A DNA stretch of 64,000 nucleotides. It comes from Microcaldota archaeon (GTDB lineage Archaea; Micrarchaeota; Micrarchaeia; Anstonellales; Bilamarchaeaceae). Below the pieces are notes generated by a model. It had not been told where the DNA came from and ran no database searches. It saw only the letters and a program-made list of their open reading frames with translations. The DNA lies in contig JACRGD010000007.1 of the NCBI GenBank assembly GCA_016212525.1, positions 198,863 through 262,862 of the forward strand, written 5' to 3'. Numbering within the stretch: position 1 is the stretch's first letter; every line of letters starts with the position of its first letter. Positions 25,504 to 34,509 of this stretch are shown here, one piece after another. A program made the position numbers and the translations under genes.

Positions 25504-26838
25504 TTATTTTTGAGCTCCTGGTGGATTTCGTTTTAGGAATTCGCCCACAGCCACGAGGAACTCGTTTATCTTATCTTTTGGGATTCCAGCCCCGGCCGCG
25601 ATCTTATGCCCGCCACCAAAACCACCAACGGACCTAGAGGTCTCGCCAAGCAATGCCCCAAGATTAAGACCCTCATCAACAAGGTACCGTGGCGATCGGC
25701 CGGAGATTTTGATCGAACCATCCTCTGCAAGTGCAAGGCCGAAAATAGGTTTTGTCCAGTCCTGCCGCAGAACCATACCGCAAACGATTCCAACGATCCC
25801 TTCATCGACAATTCCACGGGCATCAAGGAAGTAAAACGGCCCCAGATCCTGAACCTTTGTTGAAGCGTACATTATTCCCTCGCGCAGAGTCTTCTTATGA
25901 TAAAGAAGCAACTCGTGAGCCAAAGGATAACTCGATTCATCTTTGAGGCAAACACGAACTCCCAGCTCGCCCTTGCCATGTCTGCCACAGGCATTAAGCA
26001 GAGTGCTAAAATCATTAGCCTCATACGTCTCGTTTAGAGGATTGTTGGGAAACACATAATTTTCACCAATCAGAGGCTTTTTGCGAAGTTGAACCGGACT
26101 AAGCAAAGATTCGATAGCAGAAACAAGGCGACGTTTATCATTCGATTCAAGACGACCATATGACAACGGAGCGCCGTCTTTCTCAAATGGAATATTTTGG
26201 CGCAGGAGGAATTCCCTTGCCTTCTCTTCTGAGTATGCCAAGCCGGGCAGGATCGGATCGTCCGCAAACGCAAGGAATTGTATCAGAGCCCGTGAATAGC
26301 GACCGTAGAATCGCAAGTCGTTTTCAATCTTAATCCGAGACTGGGCAATACCGTCAGAAAGGATTTTCCGATTGAACCCAACCAACGGGTGTTGCATATC
26401 GCCCACCGCGCCAACGATGGCCAATTCGACATTTTGGCCAAAAACACAATATGCAACTCCAGCTGCACTAATCTCGAAACTGCCATCGATCCCGTGCAGG
26501 AGAGGATTGACCTGGAATTTTTCGACGCCCTGGATCTGGTGATGATCAATTACCAGAACATCCCGAAGCTCGTTGACACGTTTGTTGCCCGAGCCCAGAT
26601 CGACAAAAATCACTTCCTTTTCACATAAGATCTGATCAATAACCTGATCATCGAGCTTTTTGACGCAGAGCGAGCGGGCTTTTTTGCCAACGGACTTTAG
26701 GGCGCCGATAGCGATTGAGCCGGAACTAATCCCATCGGCATCGTAGTGATGGACAACTAAAGGATCAAAAAAAGAGTACGCAAGGCGCTTGCCTTCTTTG
26801 GCACTTTCCAAAAATGCAGATTCATCACGTGCAATCAT
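25504..26838 (-). CDS. RecJ-like DHH-family phosphoesterase
   Basis: 444 residues with a DHH domain followed by DHHA1. Metal-binding motifs are HHYDADGISSG (~31-41), FVDLGSGN (~76-83) and the DHH signature VLVIDHHQI (~94-102). LAIVGAVGDMQ supplies another acidic ligand. The DHHA1 end is GGFGGGHKIAAGAGIP (~412-427). Archaeal members are the GINS-associated nuclease GAN or related RecJ-like exonucleases that act on single-stranded DNA or RNA during replication and repair. The motif set cannot separate nuclease from nano-RNase roles. Confidence 0.88.
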   Translation of the reverse strand: MIARDESAFLESAKEGKRLAYSFFDPLVVHHYDADGISSGSIAIGALKSVGKKARSLCVKKLDDQVIDQILCEKEVIFVDLGSGNKRVNELRDVLVIDHHQIQGVEKFQVNPLLHGIDGSFEISAAGVAYCVFGQNVELAIVGAVGDMQHPLVGFNRKILSDGIAQSRIKIENDLRFYGRYSRALIQFLAFADDPILPGLAYSEEKAREFLLRQNIPFEKDGAPLSYGRLESNDKRRLVSAIESLLSPVQLRKKPLIGENYVFPNNPLNETYEANDFSTLLNACGRHGKGELGVRVCLKDESSYPLAHELLLYHKKTLREGIMYASTKVQDLGPFYFLDARGIVDEGIVGIVCGMVLRQDWTKPIFGLALAEDGSIKISGRSPRYLVDEGLNLGALLGETSRSVGGFGGGHKIAAGAGIPKDKINEFLVAVGEFLKRNPPGAQK

Positions 26839-26905
26839 AATAAACTAGTTATTTAATAGAACAAAGAATTTATTTGACAATTGGAACTGAACTGAGAGAG
26901 TAGGA

Positions 26906-27207
26906 TCAGAACGAATTATCCAGATCGAAATTAGATTGAATCAATTTGAGCAAATCGGAATCAGAAATCAGACGCGTTTTTATGATCCTAACCTTTTTTA
27001 CAGAAGCAGAATAATTACCAGTTATTTCGAAAACAACCATGCCAAAATTTCCCTTTTGATCGTTAATTAGCCTGAAGTAATAATTAACATAGGGCCAGAG
27101 ATCAATTGCTTTAAAAAAAGCATATTTTCGGGTTTTGGATTTGATGGATTAGAAGCATAGAAAGCAGAGTAAGTATCTTCCAAAATTTTGAGTGAAAAGA
27201 GTGCCAT
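26906..27207 (-). CDS. Small gene read in two frames, joined by a -1 shift at a T-run
   Basis: From ATG 27207 one frame runs 46 codons (MALFSLKILEDTYSAFYASN...) to a TAA at 27067-27069. The protein-like continuation, KAIDLWPYVNYYFRLIND then GMVVFEITGNYS to a TGA at 26906-26908, lies in the -1 frame and has no own ATG before MVVFEI. The frames overlap at ATG CTT TTT TTA AAG (27123-27109 region). This contains T TTT TTA in phase, the classic -1 slip heptamer. A slip there yields a ~100-residue soluble protein. A homopolymer sequencing error or a true pseudogene would look the same. The family is unknown. A GTTTTAATC box lies ~27 nt before the ATG. Confidence 0.5.
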
Positions 27208-27260
27208 CAGTCATACATTGGAAAAGTAAGGATTAAAACAGAGTTCGTAGTTCTCTTTTT

Positions 27261-27791
27261 ATGGCACAGGAAATACTCGCAAACTTTGTTCTGGGTTTGG
27301 TAAGAATTCTAATTGCAATGGTTTTTTCGGCATTTACAATTTACTCTTCACTAAAGCTGTTCGACAGTCTCACAAAAGGAATTGAAGAATGGGAAGAGAT
27401 AAAAAAAGGCAATCTCTCAGTAGGAGTTTTCTTTGTCGCAATAGTAGTATCCGTATTCATGATCATGCTTCCGCGTATAGACATGCTACTAGTACTGGTT
27501 GCAGATCAGTACACAAACGGAATCAGTGCAGCGGTGATTTTGTTTGTCGGATTATTAAATTTCCTGCTCACGCTAGGAATTTCAACCTTTTTGATTTTCA
27601 TCTCTTTGACATTAGTTGATCGATTGACGCCAACGCTTGATGAACTTGCAGAACTCAAAAGAGGAAATGTTGCAGTTGGAATAGTTCTGGCAATTACTCT
27701 GGTGCTAATGACAATTGCAATGAAAGATCAAGTACTCAATACATTTGATTTGTTTAGTCTGCTTGGCCCGATAATTAGAAACGTAGCATAA
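27261..27791 (+). CDS. Membrane protein with two DUF350 units
   Basis: 176 residues with about five membrane helices. Two internal copies of the DUF350 pattern are visible: SSLKLFDSLTKGIEEWEEI then KKGNLSVGVFFVAIVV (~28-68), and SLTLVDRLTPTLDELAEL then KRGNVAVGIVLAITLV (~112-155). Each copy follows the family rule of a helix, a polar KxGNxxVG turn and another helix. The function of DUF350 is not established. The gene shares a compact A/T box region (GATTAAAAC, 27231-27239) with the divergent frameshifted gene. Confidence 0.8.
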   Translation: MAQEILANFVLGLVRILIAMVFSAFTIYSSLKLFDSLTKGIEEWEEIKKGNLSVGVFFVAIVVSVFMIMLPRIDMLLVLVADQYTNGISAAVILFVGLLNFLLTLGISTFLIFISLTLVDRLTPTLDELAELKRGNVAVGIVLAITLVLMTIAMKDQVLNTFDLFSLLGPIIRNVA

Positions 27792-27801
27792 CCAGGAAGT
27801 A

Positions 27802-29370
27802 CTAGATAGAAAGCCGGGCAGCGACAGAACGGGCATCTGATGCGTCAGCAGACATTTTTGTCGCATTTCCGCGATAGAACTGATAAAGACTGGCCAGACC
27901 AGATAGTTTGAAATCCAAAAGCACAAGATCAGAAACTTTCTTTGAACCATCAGGAAATGAATGAGAGAGCCATATGAGCGCACATCCGCGATTGACAGTA
28001 TTTTTCCAAAAACCATTGGCAAGTTTGTTAAGCTGCCATGGATAAATTTTTTGGCCATCGAATCGAGCGTTTCGGACCTGTATTAAAATTTCCCGGTGCG
28101 AATAGGCAAATCCGCAGCAAACTTCCACAAGGTATACTGAATTTCCTCCAGCAGCATAAAGACCACTAAGTCCAGTTTCCCTAAAATCAGCAGTAACGAT
28201 TTCACATGGGTCTTTAGGAACACCATCCACACTGCGTTTATGAAGCATCCATTTGAATGCGACAGCTTTAGTCGAATCTGGATCCCAGAAATCGTTTCCT
28301 ACATGCGAGTCTATTTCCCAAGGATATATTCGGTCATTCATAAACCGATTGTTTTGAGCGTGTTTAGCTGCATCATCAAGGGAGTATGCATATCCTGCGG
28401 CAACAAGAATCCGATTTAGATTTCGATCATAGCGCTGCAAAAGCGGACCCAAACCCAACTCATCAAAATGGGCAGTGGTAATTTGAACGGGTTTGATTTG
28501 TTTAACCGTTAGAATATGGTCGACTGAATCTTTGCAAAATCTACGCTCCTTGAGATATGGTGCTCTTCTGCGAATTACTTCATCGACAGCCTCAGAAGGT
28601 TTTGGTTTTTTGATATATCCATTTTTGTAGAGTGCCAGTACAAAAGAACCCTTGTATTTAGCTGCAACCATGCCCGCAAGACCATGAATTCGAAAGTCAT
28701 CCTTGTCTAATTCAACTGCAGACTTACCGGTTTTATACATAATCCATCCCAATGCAGCGCGGACCATCGCTCGATCATCCCAAAAAGAGTTGCTTACTTT
28801 AGTTAGTTCCCAGGGATATGCTTTTTCATCCGAAAAAGTAGCAGCTTTGAAGTGTTTCTTTATATCAGAGCCAGAATAGGCAAAGCCTGCTTCAACAAGC
28901 GCACCATAAATCGAACCGGCAGCTGCAACCATACCTTCCAAATGATTAGCCTCAACCGACTCAGTAGTTACCCTTCGAGGGTCATTTCCGTTTTCAGCAA
29001 CCAGTCGAGTTACAACTGCAACCAAAAGTGCGGGTTTCTTACCCCAGGCTATGCGTTCCTTAACTTCGATGCAACCGGAAGAAAGAAGAGCAGCCGGACC
29101 GACAGCTGGATCAGAAAATGATTTTCGCGCAGCGCTCCTTGCCCTTTTGATCCCACCACCCATACCAAGAATCGCAATGCCTTTAGGAGTTAAGCGATAC
29201 TCACCGTGTGAAATCGCCAATGCAGAAACCCACGAACCTTTAGAGGCTGTATTGGCATCGATTAGAGGAAGGTTTGTCGGTTTTGGTTTGGAAATAGGAG
29301 TATCTATCGAAGGGAGTCCCCTGGAGTCTATTGCCTTACGAATAAAAGGATAATAAACAGTTGCTGCCAC
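27802..29370 (-). CDS. Five-module repeat protein with YPW/FW signature (DUF4046-like)
   Basis: 522 residues, start codon GTG at 29370 with an AAATAAAAA box ~30 nt upstream. After a winged-helix-like start (YRLTPKGIAILGM, ~59-71) come about five modules at ~110-175, 184-252, 275-335, 348-425 and 442-510. Recurring marks are YPW(E/Q)(L/I) at 185, 349 and 443, N(S/D/G)FW a few residues later, an acidic DDF or ADF, GLxGL or GLAGM, and a closing GFAYS or GYAYS. The pattern recalls DUF4046-type repeats, but I cannot confirm the match. No membrane segment is present. DNA binding or partner binding is possible but not shown. Confidence 0.6.
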   Translation of the reverse strand: MAATVYYPFIRKAIDSRGLPSIDTPISKPKPTNLPLIDANTASKGSWVSALAISHGEYRLTPKGIAILGMGGGIKRARSAARKSFSDPAVGPAALLSSGCIEVKERIAWGKKPALLVAVVTRLVAENGNDPRRVTTESVEANHLEGMVAAAGSIYGALVEAGFAYSGSDIKKHFKAATFSDEKAYPWELTKVSNSFWDDRAMVRAALGWIMYKTGKSAVELDKDDFRIHGLAGMVAAKYKGSFVLALYKNGYIKKPKPSEAVDEVIRRRAPYLKERRFCKDSVDHILTVKQIKPVQITTAHFDELGLGPLLQRYDRNLNRILVAAGYAYSLDDAAKHAQNNRFMNDRIYPWEIDSHVGNDFWDPDSTKAVAFKWMLHKRSVDGVPKDPCEIVTADFRETGLSGLYAAGGNSVYLVEVCCGFAYSHREILIQVRNARFDGQKIYPWQLNKLANGFWKNTVNRGCALIWLSHSFPDGSKKVSDLVLLDFKLSGLASLYQFYRGNATKMSADASDARSVAARLSI

Positions 29371-29466
29371 GCTAAAACATTATCTTTAGTGCCGTTTTTA
29401 TTTTCTCCGTTTTATCTATTAATCATTAGTCAAAAGACAGACAGTATTTCTTAAGAAGTGACGAAC

Positions 29467-30906
29467 ATGAACATTCCAAAATCGAACTTTTCAGAATGGT
29501 ACAACTCAATAACTAAAGATGCGCAGCTATGCGACATCAGATATGGCATCAAGGGATTTGTAGTCTTTATGCCATGGGCAGTAATGTCGATGAATAGGAT
29601 GTACGCGATGTATGAAGATGCGCTCGAGCGACGCGATCATTTGCCAGCACTATTTCCAGCACTGATCCCCGAGTCATATCTGACGCGGGAAAGCGATCAT
29701 GTCAAGGGTTTTGTTCCTGAAGTCTTTTGGGTAACAGAAGCAGGATTAAACAAGACTGAAGAGCGCTATGCCATGCGACCAACTTCTGAGACGGCAATGT
29801 ATTCTATGTATTCACTTTGGATTCATGGAACTCGGGATCTGCCACTTAAGATTTATCAGCGCTGTCAGGTCTGGCGATACGAAACCAAGGCAACTAAACC
29901 ATTCATCCGATCGCGTGAGTTCCATTGGATCGAAGCCCACAACTGCTTCGCAACCCGCGAGCAGGCCATGGCGCAGGTCTATGAAGATATGGAGATGGCC
30001 CAAGAAATCATCCATGGAAAATTCTGCATTCCGTTTATTTTCTTTAAGAGACCGCAGTGGGACAAATTTGCTGGAGCAGAAAACACATTTGCAGCTGACT
30101 CGTTAATGCCAGATGGAAGAACATTACAACTTCCCTCAACTCACATGCTCGGCCAGCATTTCTCCAAAGCATTTGACATCAAATATACCGATGAAGCGGG
30201 CAAATCAGAATACGTTTGGCAGACATGCTATGGCCCAGCTATTTCGAGAATTTATGCAGCCCTCATTGCCACACACGGAGATGATAAAGGACTGGTCTTG
30301 CCAGTTCGGCTGGCTCCGACTCAGGTCGTGATAGTCCCGATTCTCAAGGAAGAAACCAAAGCAAAGGTCTTGGAAAAGTGCAAAGAGATCAAGAAAGCAC
30401 TTGAATGCTGCTTTGTAGTCAAGATCGATGATTCTGATAAAACTCCAGGCTTCAAATTCAATGAATGGGAGATGAAAGGAGTTCCGATTCGAATTGAACT
30501 TGGCATGCGGGATATCGATGCTGGGATTGCAGTCGTAGCGAGACGGGATACGGGCGAGAAGATGAAGATCCCATTTGCTGAATTAGATGCAAAACTGGAT
30601 GAAATCGCTCAAGCTATCGATAAGAATCTCCTTTCAAAGGCGGACACATGGTTTGCCACACGACTTTCAAGTGCAACTAAAATGGATGAACTAAATGACA
30701 TATTGGAAAAGAATCCTGGCTTTGTAAAAGTTCCATTTTGCACTGATGAAATGCAGGGCGAGAAATGCGCTGATCTGATTAAGGAGAAATGTCAGGCAAA
30801 CGTTCGCGGATCTAAGTTTGGAAGCGACGAAGTTCCAAAGAGCGAGAAGTGCATTAGCTGTGGAGCTCATGCAACGATCTATCTGTATGCGGCGAGACAA
30901 TACTGA
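29467..30906 (+). CDS. proS: Prolyl-tRNA synthetase, archaeal/eukaryotic type
   Basis: 479 residues from ATG 29467; a GTG at 29458 would add three. This class II synthetase charges tRNA-Pro with proline. Motif 2 is YQRCQVWRYETKATKPFIRSRE region (start ~140), and motif 3-like GLVLPVRLAPTQVVIVP marks the join to the anticodon-binding domain. The C-terminus carries zinc ligands (CTDE...GEKC, ending CISCGAH), the mark of the archaeal form that lacks the bacterial editing insertion. Length is normal. The broken asparaginase-like gene follows after 5 bases. Confidence 0.96.
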   Translation: MNIPKSNFSEWYNSITKDAQLCDIRYGIKGFVVFMPWAVMSMNRMYAMYEDALERRDHLPALFPALIPESYLTRESDHVKGFVPEVFWVTEAGLNKTEERYAMRPTSETAMYSMYSLWIHGTRDLPLKIYQRCQVWRYETKATKPFIRSREFHWIEAHNCFATREQAMAQVYEDMEMAQEIIHGKFCIPFIFFKRPQWDKFAGAENTFAADSLMPDGRTLQLPSTHMLGQHFSKAFDIKYTDEAGKSEYVWQTCYGPAISRIYAALIATHGDDKGLVLPVRLAPTQVVIVPILKEETKAKVLEKCKEIKKALECCFVVKIDDSDKTPGFKFNEWEMKGVPIRIELGMRDIDAGIAVVARRDTGEKMKIPFAELDAKLDEIAQAIDKNLLSKADTWFATRLSSATKMDELNDILEKNPGFVKVPFCTDEMQGEKCADLIKEKCQANVRGSKFGSDEVPKSEKCISCGAHATIYLYAARQY

Positions 30907-30911
30907 TCATC

Positions 30912-31333
30912 ATGACAGTTACTAAGATCAGAATTCTCCTAACAGGTGGAACGATTGACGATCGCCATCCAGATCCGATTCAAGACCAGAAACATATATT
31001 CCAAGAATGCTCAAAGAAGCAAGAGTCACGATCCCAGTAACAGTCGAATCGATTTGTCAGAAAGATAGCAGACAAATAACTGAAGAAGACCGAAAGAAGC
31101 TCGTCCAAGCGTGCAGGAATGCTCCAGAAAAATCGATAATCATAACTCACGGAACGTTTACGATGGCAGAGACGGCCAGATACCTCGGGGAGAAAATCAA
31201 AAATAAAACAGTTGTACTAACAGGTTCTATGATTCCATTTATAGATCCGAACTCGGATGCGATGTTTAACCTGGGCTCAGATGTTGAAAAAGACCTTGAA
31301 ACAGGAACATTCATTGAGGTGAAAGAGGACTAA
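30912..31333 (+). pseudogene. Broken asparaginase-like gene
   Basis: ATG 30912 opens a frame with the asparaginase entry motif IRILLTGGTIDD but stops at 31038-31040. The continuation, PETYIPRMLKEARVTIPV then KSIIITHGTFTMAETARYL and TVVLTGSMIPF, lies in a different frame (the ORF with ATG 31007). It cannot reach upstream because of a TGA at 30956-30958. A one-base change between 30959 and 31037 would restore it. The text after MFNLG jumps to DVEKDLETGTFIEV, as if ~25 residues common in short asparaginase-domain proteins were deleted. The Thr of TGGTI and the HGT and TGS blocks are present. Decay is the simplest reading; a single sequencing error would not explain the deletion. Confidence 0.65.
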
Positions 31334-31339
31334 GTTAGA

Positions 31340-32524
31340 TCACTCGACATGATTCGTTCTTAAAAGCATCAGCGTTCCGATCAATCCAACAATTGCACTA
31401 AACATGAATCCAGCACCAAAACCAAAGATAGACCAAAGCACTCCGACAACTAGACTCGAAATAAAATCCCCAACACCATTAACAGTCGCCAGCGCCCCGT
31501 ATCCAAGGGCTCGCCTTTCCTTTTCGACAAGTTCCCCAGCAACCGCGCCCTCGAGCGTATCTTCAGCTGCTATAAACGCACCGGAAAGAGCGAACAAAAC
31601 ACCATAGAGGATCGGGTCGATTGGACAAACTATGAAGCCGACAAAAGTCACAACTGCAAGTGCATAGCCGACAACGAGTATTTTCTTTTTTCCAAATTTA
31701 TCGCCCAAAACACCAAACGGATAACACATAAGGGCATAGGCAACGTTGCGTATGCCAAAGAGCAAAACGGATGTTGCACTGGCAGCAACAAAACCCAGAC
31801 TCGGAGTCAGTTGAGCTACTGCAAAAAATATGAGTAAAGTATGGGAAAAATCAGCTGCTCCAAAAAAGAACACGGCATAAAGAAAACTTCGAAATCGATC
31901 TGGAAGCTCGGTTAGCGACAACACAATGCCCTTTTTGTTATTCGAGGGGGCAACTTTGGAATCTTTAACGCTAAACCAAAACACGATCGCAGCAAACATT
32001 CCTGGGATAACTGCAAAAAAGAAAATCTGTCGAATGTCAAAATAGGATAGAAGAACATAGCCCAGAAGCGGACCCATAATTGCTCCGAGAGTATCGGCAG
32101 TACGATGAAATCCAAATGCCTTTCCCAGATCCTTTTCTTCAACTGAACTCGAAAGAATTGCATCTTTTGGTGGCCCACGTATACCCCTGCCAATCCAGGC
32201 AAAAGCACGGGAAAATAGCACCATCGGCCAAGTGCTCGAGAGGGCAACAAATGCAGGAAACATTCCAGTCGCCAGATAACCCAGAACTGCAAGTTCCTTT
32301 CGTTTTCCGAGTTTATCCGAATAGTAACCGGAAAACAGCTTTGCAAAGCTCGAAAGGCCATCGCTTACACCCTCAATCAAACCAAGAGCATAAGCCGGAG
32401 CGCCAAGGATTGCAAGGAACGAGGGAAGCATTACAGTAACTGTTTCATGACTAAAGTCAGAAAGGAAACTCGTAAGTGATGCGCCAAGCACGGTTCGATT
32501 TAGCCAACTTGCCCTCTCATTCAT
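31340..32524 (-). CDS. Major facilitator superfamily transporter
   Basis: 394 residues with about twelve membrane helices. MFS loop motifs are visible: SGYYSDKLGKRKELAVLGY between helices 2 and 3 (the GxxxDrxGrR type), and its repeat in the second half as FGVLGDKFGKKKILVVGY. Another mark is AWIGRGIRGPPKDAILSSS, a pattern shared by a group of bacterial and archaeal MFS proteins of unknown substrate. The gene is convergent with the broken asparaginase gene (6-bp gap). Substrate cannot be read from the sequence. Confidence 0.9.
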   Translation of the reverse strand: MNERASWLNRTVLGASLTSFLSDFSHETVTVMLPSFLAILGAPAYALGLIEGVSDGLSSFAKLFSGYYSDKLGKRKELAVLGYLATGMFPAFVALSSTWPMVLFSRAFAWIGRGIRGPPKDAILSSSVEEKDLGKAFGFHRTADTLGAIMGPLLGYVLLSYFDIRQIFFFAVIPGMFAAIVFWFSVKDSKVAPSNNKKGIVLSLTELPDRFRSFLYAVFFFGAADFSHTLLIFFAVAQLTPSLGFVAASATSVLLFGIRNVAYALMCYPFGVLGDKFGKKKILVVGYALAVVTFVGFIVCPIDPILYGVLFALSGAFIAAEDTLEGAVAGELVEKERRALGYGALATVNGVGDFISSLVVGVLWSIFGFGAGFMFSAIVGLIGTLMLLRTNHVE

Positions 32525-32572
32525 TGGAAAAGTAATACCTTTAGAGTTTAAATCTATTGAGAGTTTTCTTAT

Positions 32573-32950
32573 CTAGACAACCATTTTTTCTTCATATTGC
32601 TCAAACAGGCCACGATAGATGACTTTTTTACCTGCAATATCGACAACGTAGTCGAAAACTCCAGATTCACCAATCTGAATCATGAATTCTTTGTAGCTCA
32701 GCTTGAGATTTTGACGAAACCTAATAGCATCGATAATCTTTTGTCTAATAAATTGTCTCTGAATTAGCACATTTTGAGTCCTTATTTGAATGAATGAGGC
32801 ATTCTGATCAAAAACAATCAGAGAATGTGAGTTTACATCCACACGATAGCCCCAAACGCCAAGATTTCGAAGTTGTCTTATTGCATCGAGAAATGGAGTT
32901 TTGTCAGTTTTAGAATCTTCAAGGATCTGAGATATAAGTCGTTCGTCCAT
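32573..32950 (-). CDS. DUF1398-like small protein
   Basis: 125 residues. The order 'AIRQLRNLGVWGYRVDV ... FDQ' followed by 'YKEFMIQIGESGVFDYVVDI ... KKVIYRG' resembles DUF1398 proteins (~125 residues), in which a first strand pair is followed by a helix and a second GVxxYxVDL-type strand pair. The function of the family is unknown. It is divergent from MscS across 180 bp that contains a 9-bp inverted repeat around a TTAAAAAA box. A regulator may therefore control it. Confidence 0.65.
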   Translation of the reverse strand: MDERLISQILEDSKTDKTPFLDAIRQLRNLGVWGYRVDVNSHSLIVFDQNASFIQIRTQNVLIQRQFIRQKIIDAIRFRQNLKLSYKEFMIQIGESGVFDYVVDIAGKKVIYRGLFEQYEEKMVV

Positions 32951-32953
32951 AAC

Positions 32954-33000
32954 AACTCGTTTCTGGCAAATTTTTTAAGGTGATAGCCGCCAAACGAGTT
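32954..33000. promoter_or_regulatory. Inverted repeat bracketing a TATA-like box (candidate operator)
   Basis: AACTCGTTT (32954-32962) and AAACGAGTT (32992-33000) are perfect 9-bp inverted copies 29 bases apart. Between them, minus-strand CTTAAAAAAT (around 32970-32979) sits ~25 nt before the DUF1398 ATG at 32950. Half-sites on both sides of the core promoter are the layout expected for a repressor that blocks TBP or polymerase. No matching repeat was noticed elsewhere in the window. Confidence 0.4.
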
Positions 33001-33130
33001 ATGCCTTAGGATCTCGCTACAAAAAACATTGCCAACATAGCAGACATGAATCGAAACATACGCTCGAGGTCGACACAAGAGAAAAATTAAGCAAAAAAAG
33101 AATAGTAAGAATTAAATTAGATCGAAGTTC

Positions 33131-34165
33131 ATGCAAATAAGTATGGATTTTATTTTAGACGACCCAAGTGAGATATTTGCCGGAGCACCAGATATATTAG
33201 TAGCAGTTGGAATTTTATTATTGGGATTTTTAATCGGCAAATCAGCCCAGTTCCTTATTCAGAATAGACTAAAAATAATAGCAAAAATAAGTACAGCAAA
33301 TACAGAATATCTTCTCCTAAAATCTCTCGAGAAACCTCTTGAAACGCTAATATCGATAGTTACCATTTATGTTGCGTCAACTTCACTACGTAGCCTTTTT
33401 GAGCAAAAAGAAAATATGACAAACATACTGTTTATTCTAGTAACTTTAATAGCAGCAGGATTTGTAAGCAATATAATTTCGAATTTTATCTCGCGTATAT
33501 TTCCGGTCAGAAATACACGCTACTCAAGGTCCCCAAAAATAGTAGACAAAATATTAGTTACAATAGTCTACCTAATGGCAATATTAGTAATATTAGGCCA
33601 TTTTAGCGTAGATATAACTCCACTTATAGCAGCACTGGGAATCTTAGGTCTGGCGGTGAGTCTTTCACTTCAGGACAGCGTTGCAAATCTTTTTGCAGGG
33701 CTTTATCTAGTTTCATCAAGCCCCATAAGAGTAGGAGATTATATCGAGATAACCTCGGAAAAAGTAAGTGGATATGTAGAGGACATAAACTGGAGAGAAA
33801 CAAAGGTCAGAACCCTTGACAATACACTCATAGTTCTGCCCAACACAAAAATCTCGCAGTCAGTTGTAATCAATACCTCATTACCAGAAAAAGACATCAC
33901 AGTCTCAATCGACTGTAAGGTGTCAAACAAATCAGACCTGGACCAGGTGGAAAAGATAACATTGGAGGTTGCTAAAAATCTTCAGCAAAATACAAAAGGC
34001 GCAGTGAAATCTTTTGAACCGATTTTAAGATACGACAACTTTGAAGATGCTAAAGTTCACTTTACAATAGTACTAATGGCAGAAGAGTACATGGACAGTT
34101 TCCAGCTAAGACATGAATTCATAAAGGCGTTAAAGAGAGAATTTGGAAAAAAAGGAATAGAATAG
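33131..34165 (+). CDS. MscS-family mechanosensitive channel
   Basis: 344 residues. Four or so N-terminal membrane helices lead to the pore-lining helix region ALGILGLAVSLSLQDSVANLFAG (start ~176), with the Gly/Ala pattern and the QDS-NxxAG family signature. The cytoplasmic beta-domain follows (RVGDYIEI, WRETKVRTLDNTLIVLPN) and then the alpha/beta vestibule (HFTIVLMAEE). It releases solutes under osmotic shock at the cell membrane. A GAATTAAATTAG box upstream fits the chosen start. Confidence 0.93.
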   Translation: MQISMDFILDDPSEIFAGAPDILVAVGILLLGFLIGKSAQFLIQNRLKIIAKISTANTEYLLLKSLEKPLETLISIVTIYVASTSLRSLFEQKENMTNILFILVTLIAAGFVSNIISNFISRIFPVRNTRYSRSPKIVDKILVTIVYLMAILVILGHFSVDITPLIAALGILGLAVSLSLQDSVANLFAGLYLVSSSPIRVGDYIEITSEKVSGYVEDINWRETKVRTLDNTLIVLPNTKISQSVVINTSLPEKDITVSIDCKVSNKSDLDQVEKITLEVAKNLQQNTKGAVKSFEPILRYDNFEDAKVHFTIVLMAEEYMDSFQLRHEFIKALKREFGKKGIE

Positions 34166-34183
34166 AAACCCACTGCTAACAGA

Positions 34184-34468
34184 TCATTGAATCTTTCCGC
34201 CACAGCCAGAGCAGAACCGAGTCCCTAGAGGAAATTCCAGATTGCATTTTGTACAGCTGACAACGAGTTTTACACCGCAACCGGAGCAGAATTTCATACC
34301 ATGTTCGATTGGCTTTTTGCATTTGGGACACCTGGGAGTCTTGTCCCCTTCGAGCACTTTTTTGGCACCCTGATCAATAGTATTTGAAATGCCAGAACTG
34401 GTTTTGTATTCGATATCGTTCTTGAGCCGACTAGTAACCTGATTGAGGATATTATCAAAAATTCCCAT
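34184..34468 (-). CDS. Double zinc-ribbon protein
   Basis: 94 residues. The N-terminal ~45 residues form an amphipathic helix region (IFDNILNQVTSRL). Two zinc ribbons follow: CPKCKKPI...FCSGCG and CTKCNLEF...FCSGCG, each a CxxC...CxxC set as in DZR/zinc_ribbon_2 families. Such proteins are usually small adaptors binding nucleic acid or protein; the partner here is unknown. The gene is convergent with mscS. Confidence 0.8.
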   Translation of the reverse strand: MGIFDNILNQVTSRLKNDIEYKTSSGISNTIDQGAKKVLEGDKTPRCPKCKKPIEHGMKFCSGCGVKLVVSCTKCNLEFPLGTRFCSGCGGKIQ

Positions 34469-34509
34469 AAACAGGATATTGCGGGGAAAATTAAAAAAAT
34501 AGATAAGAT

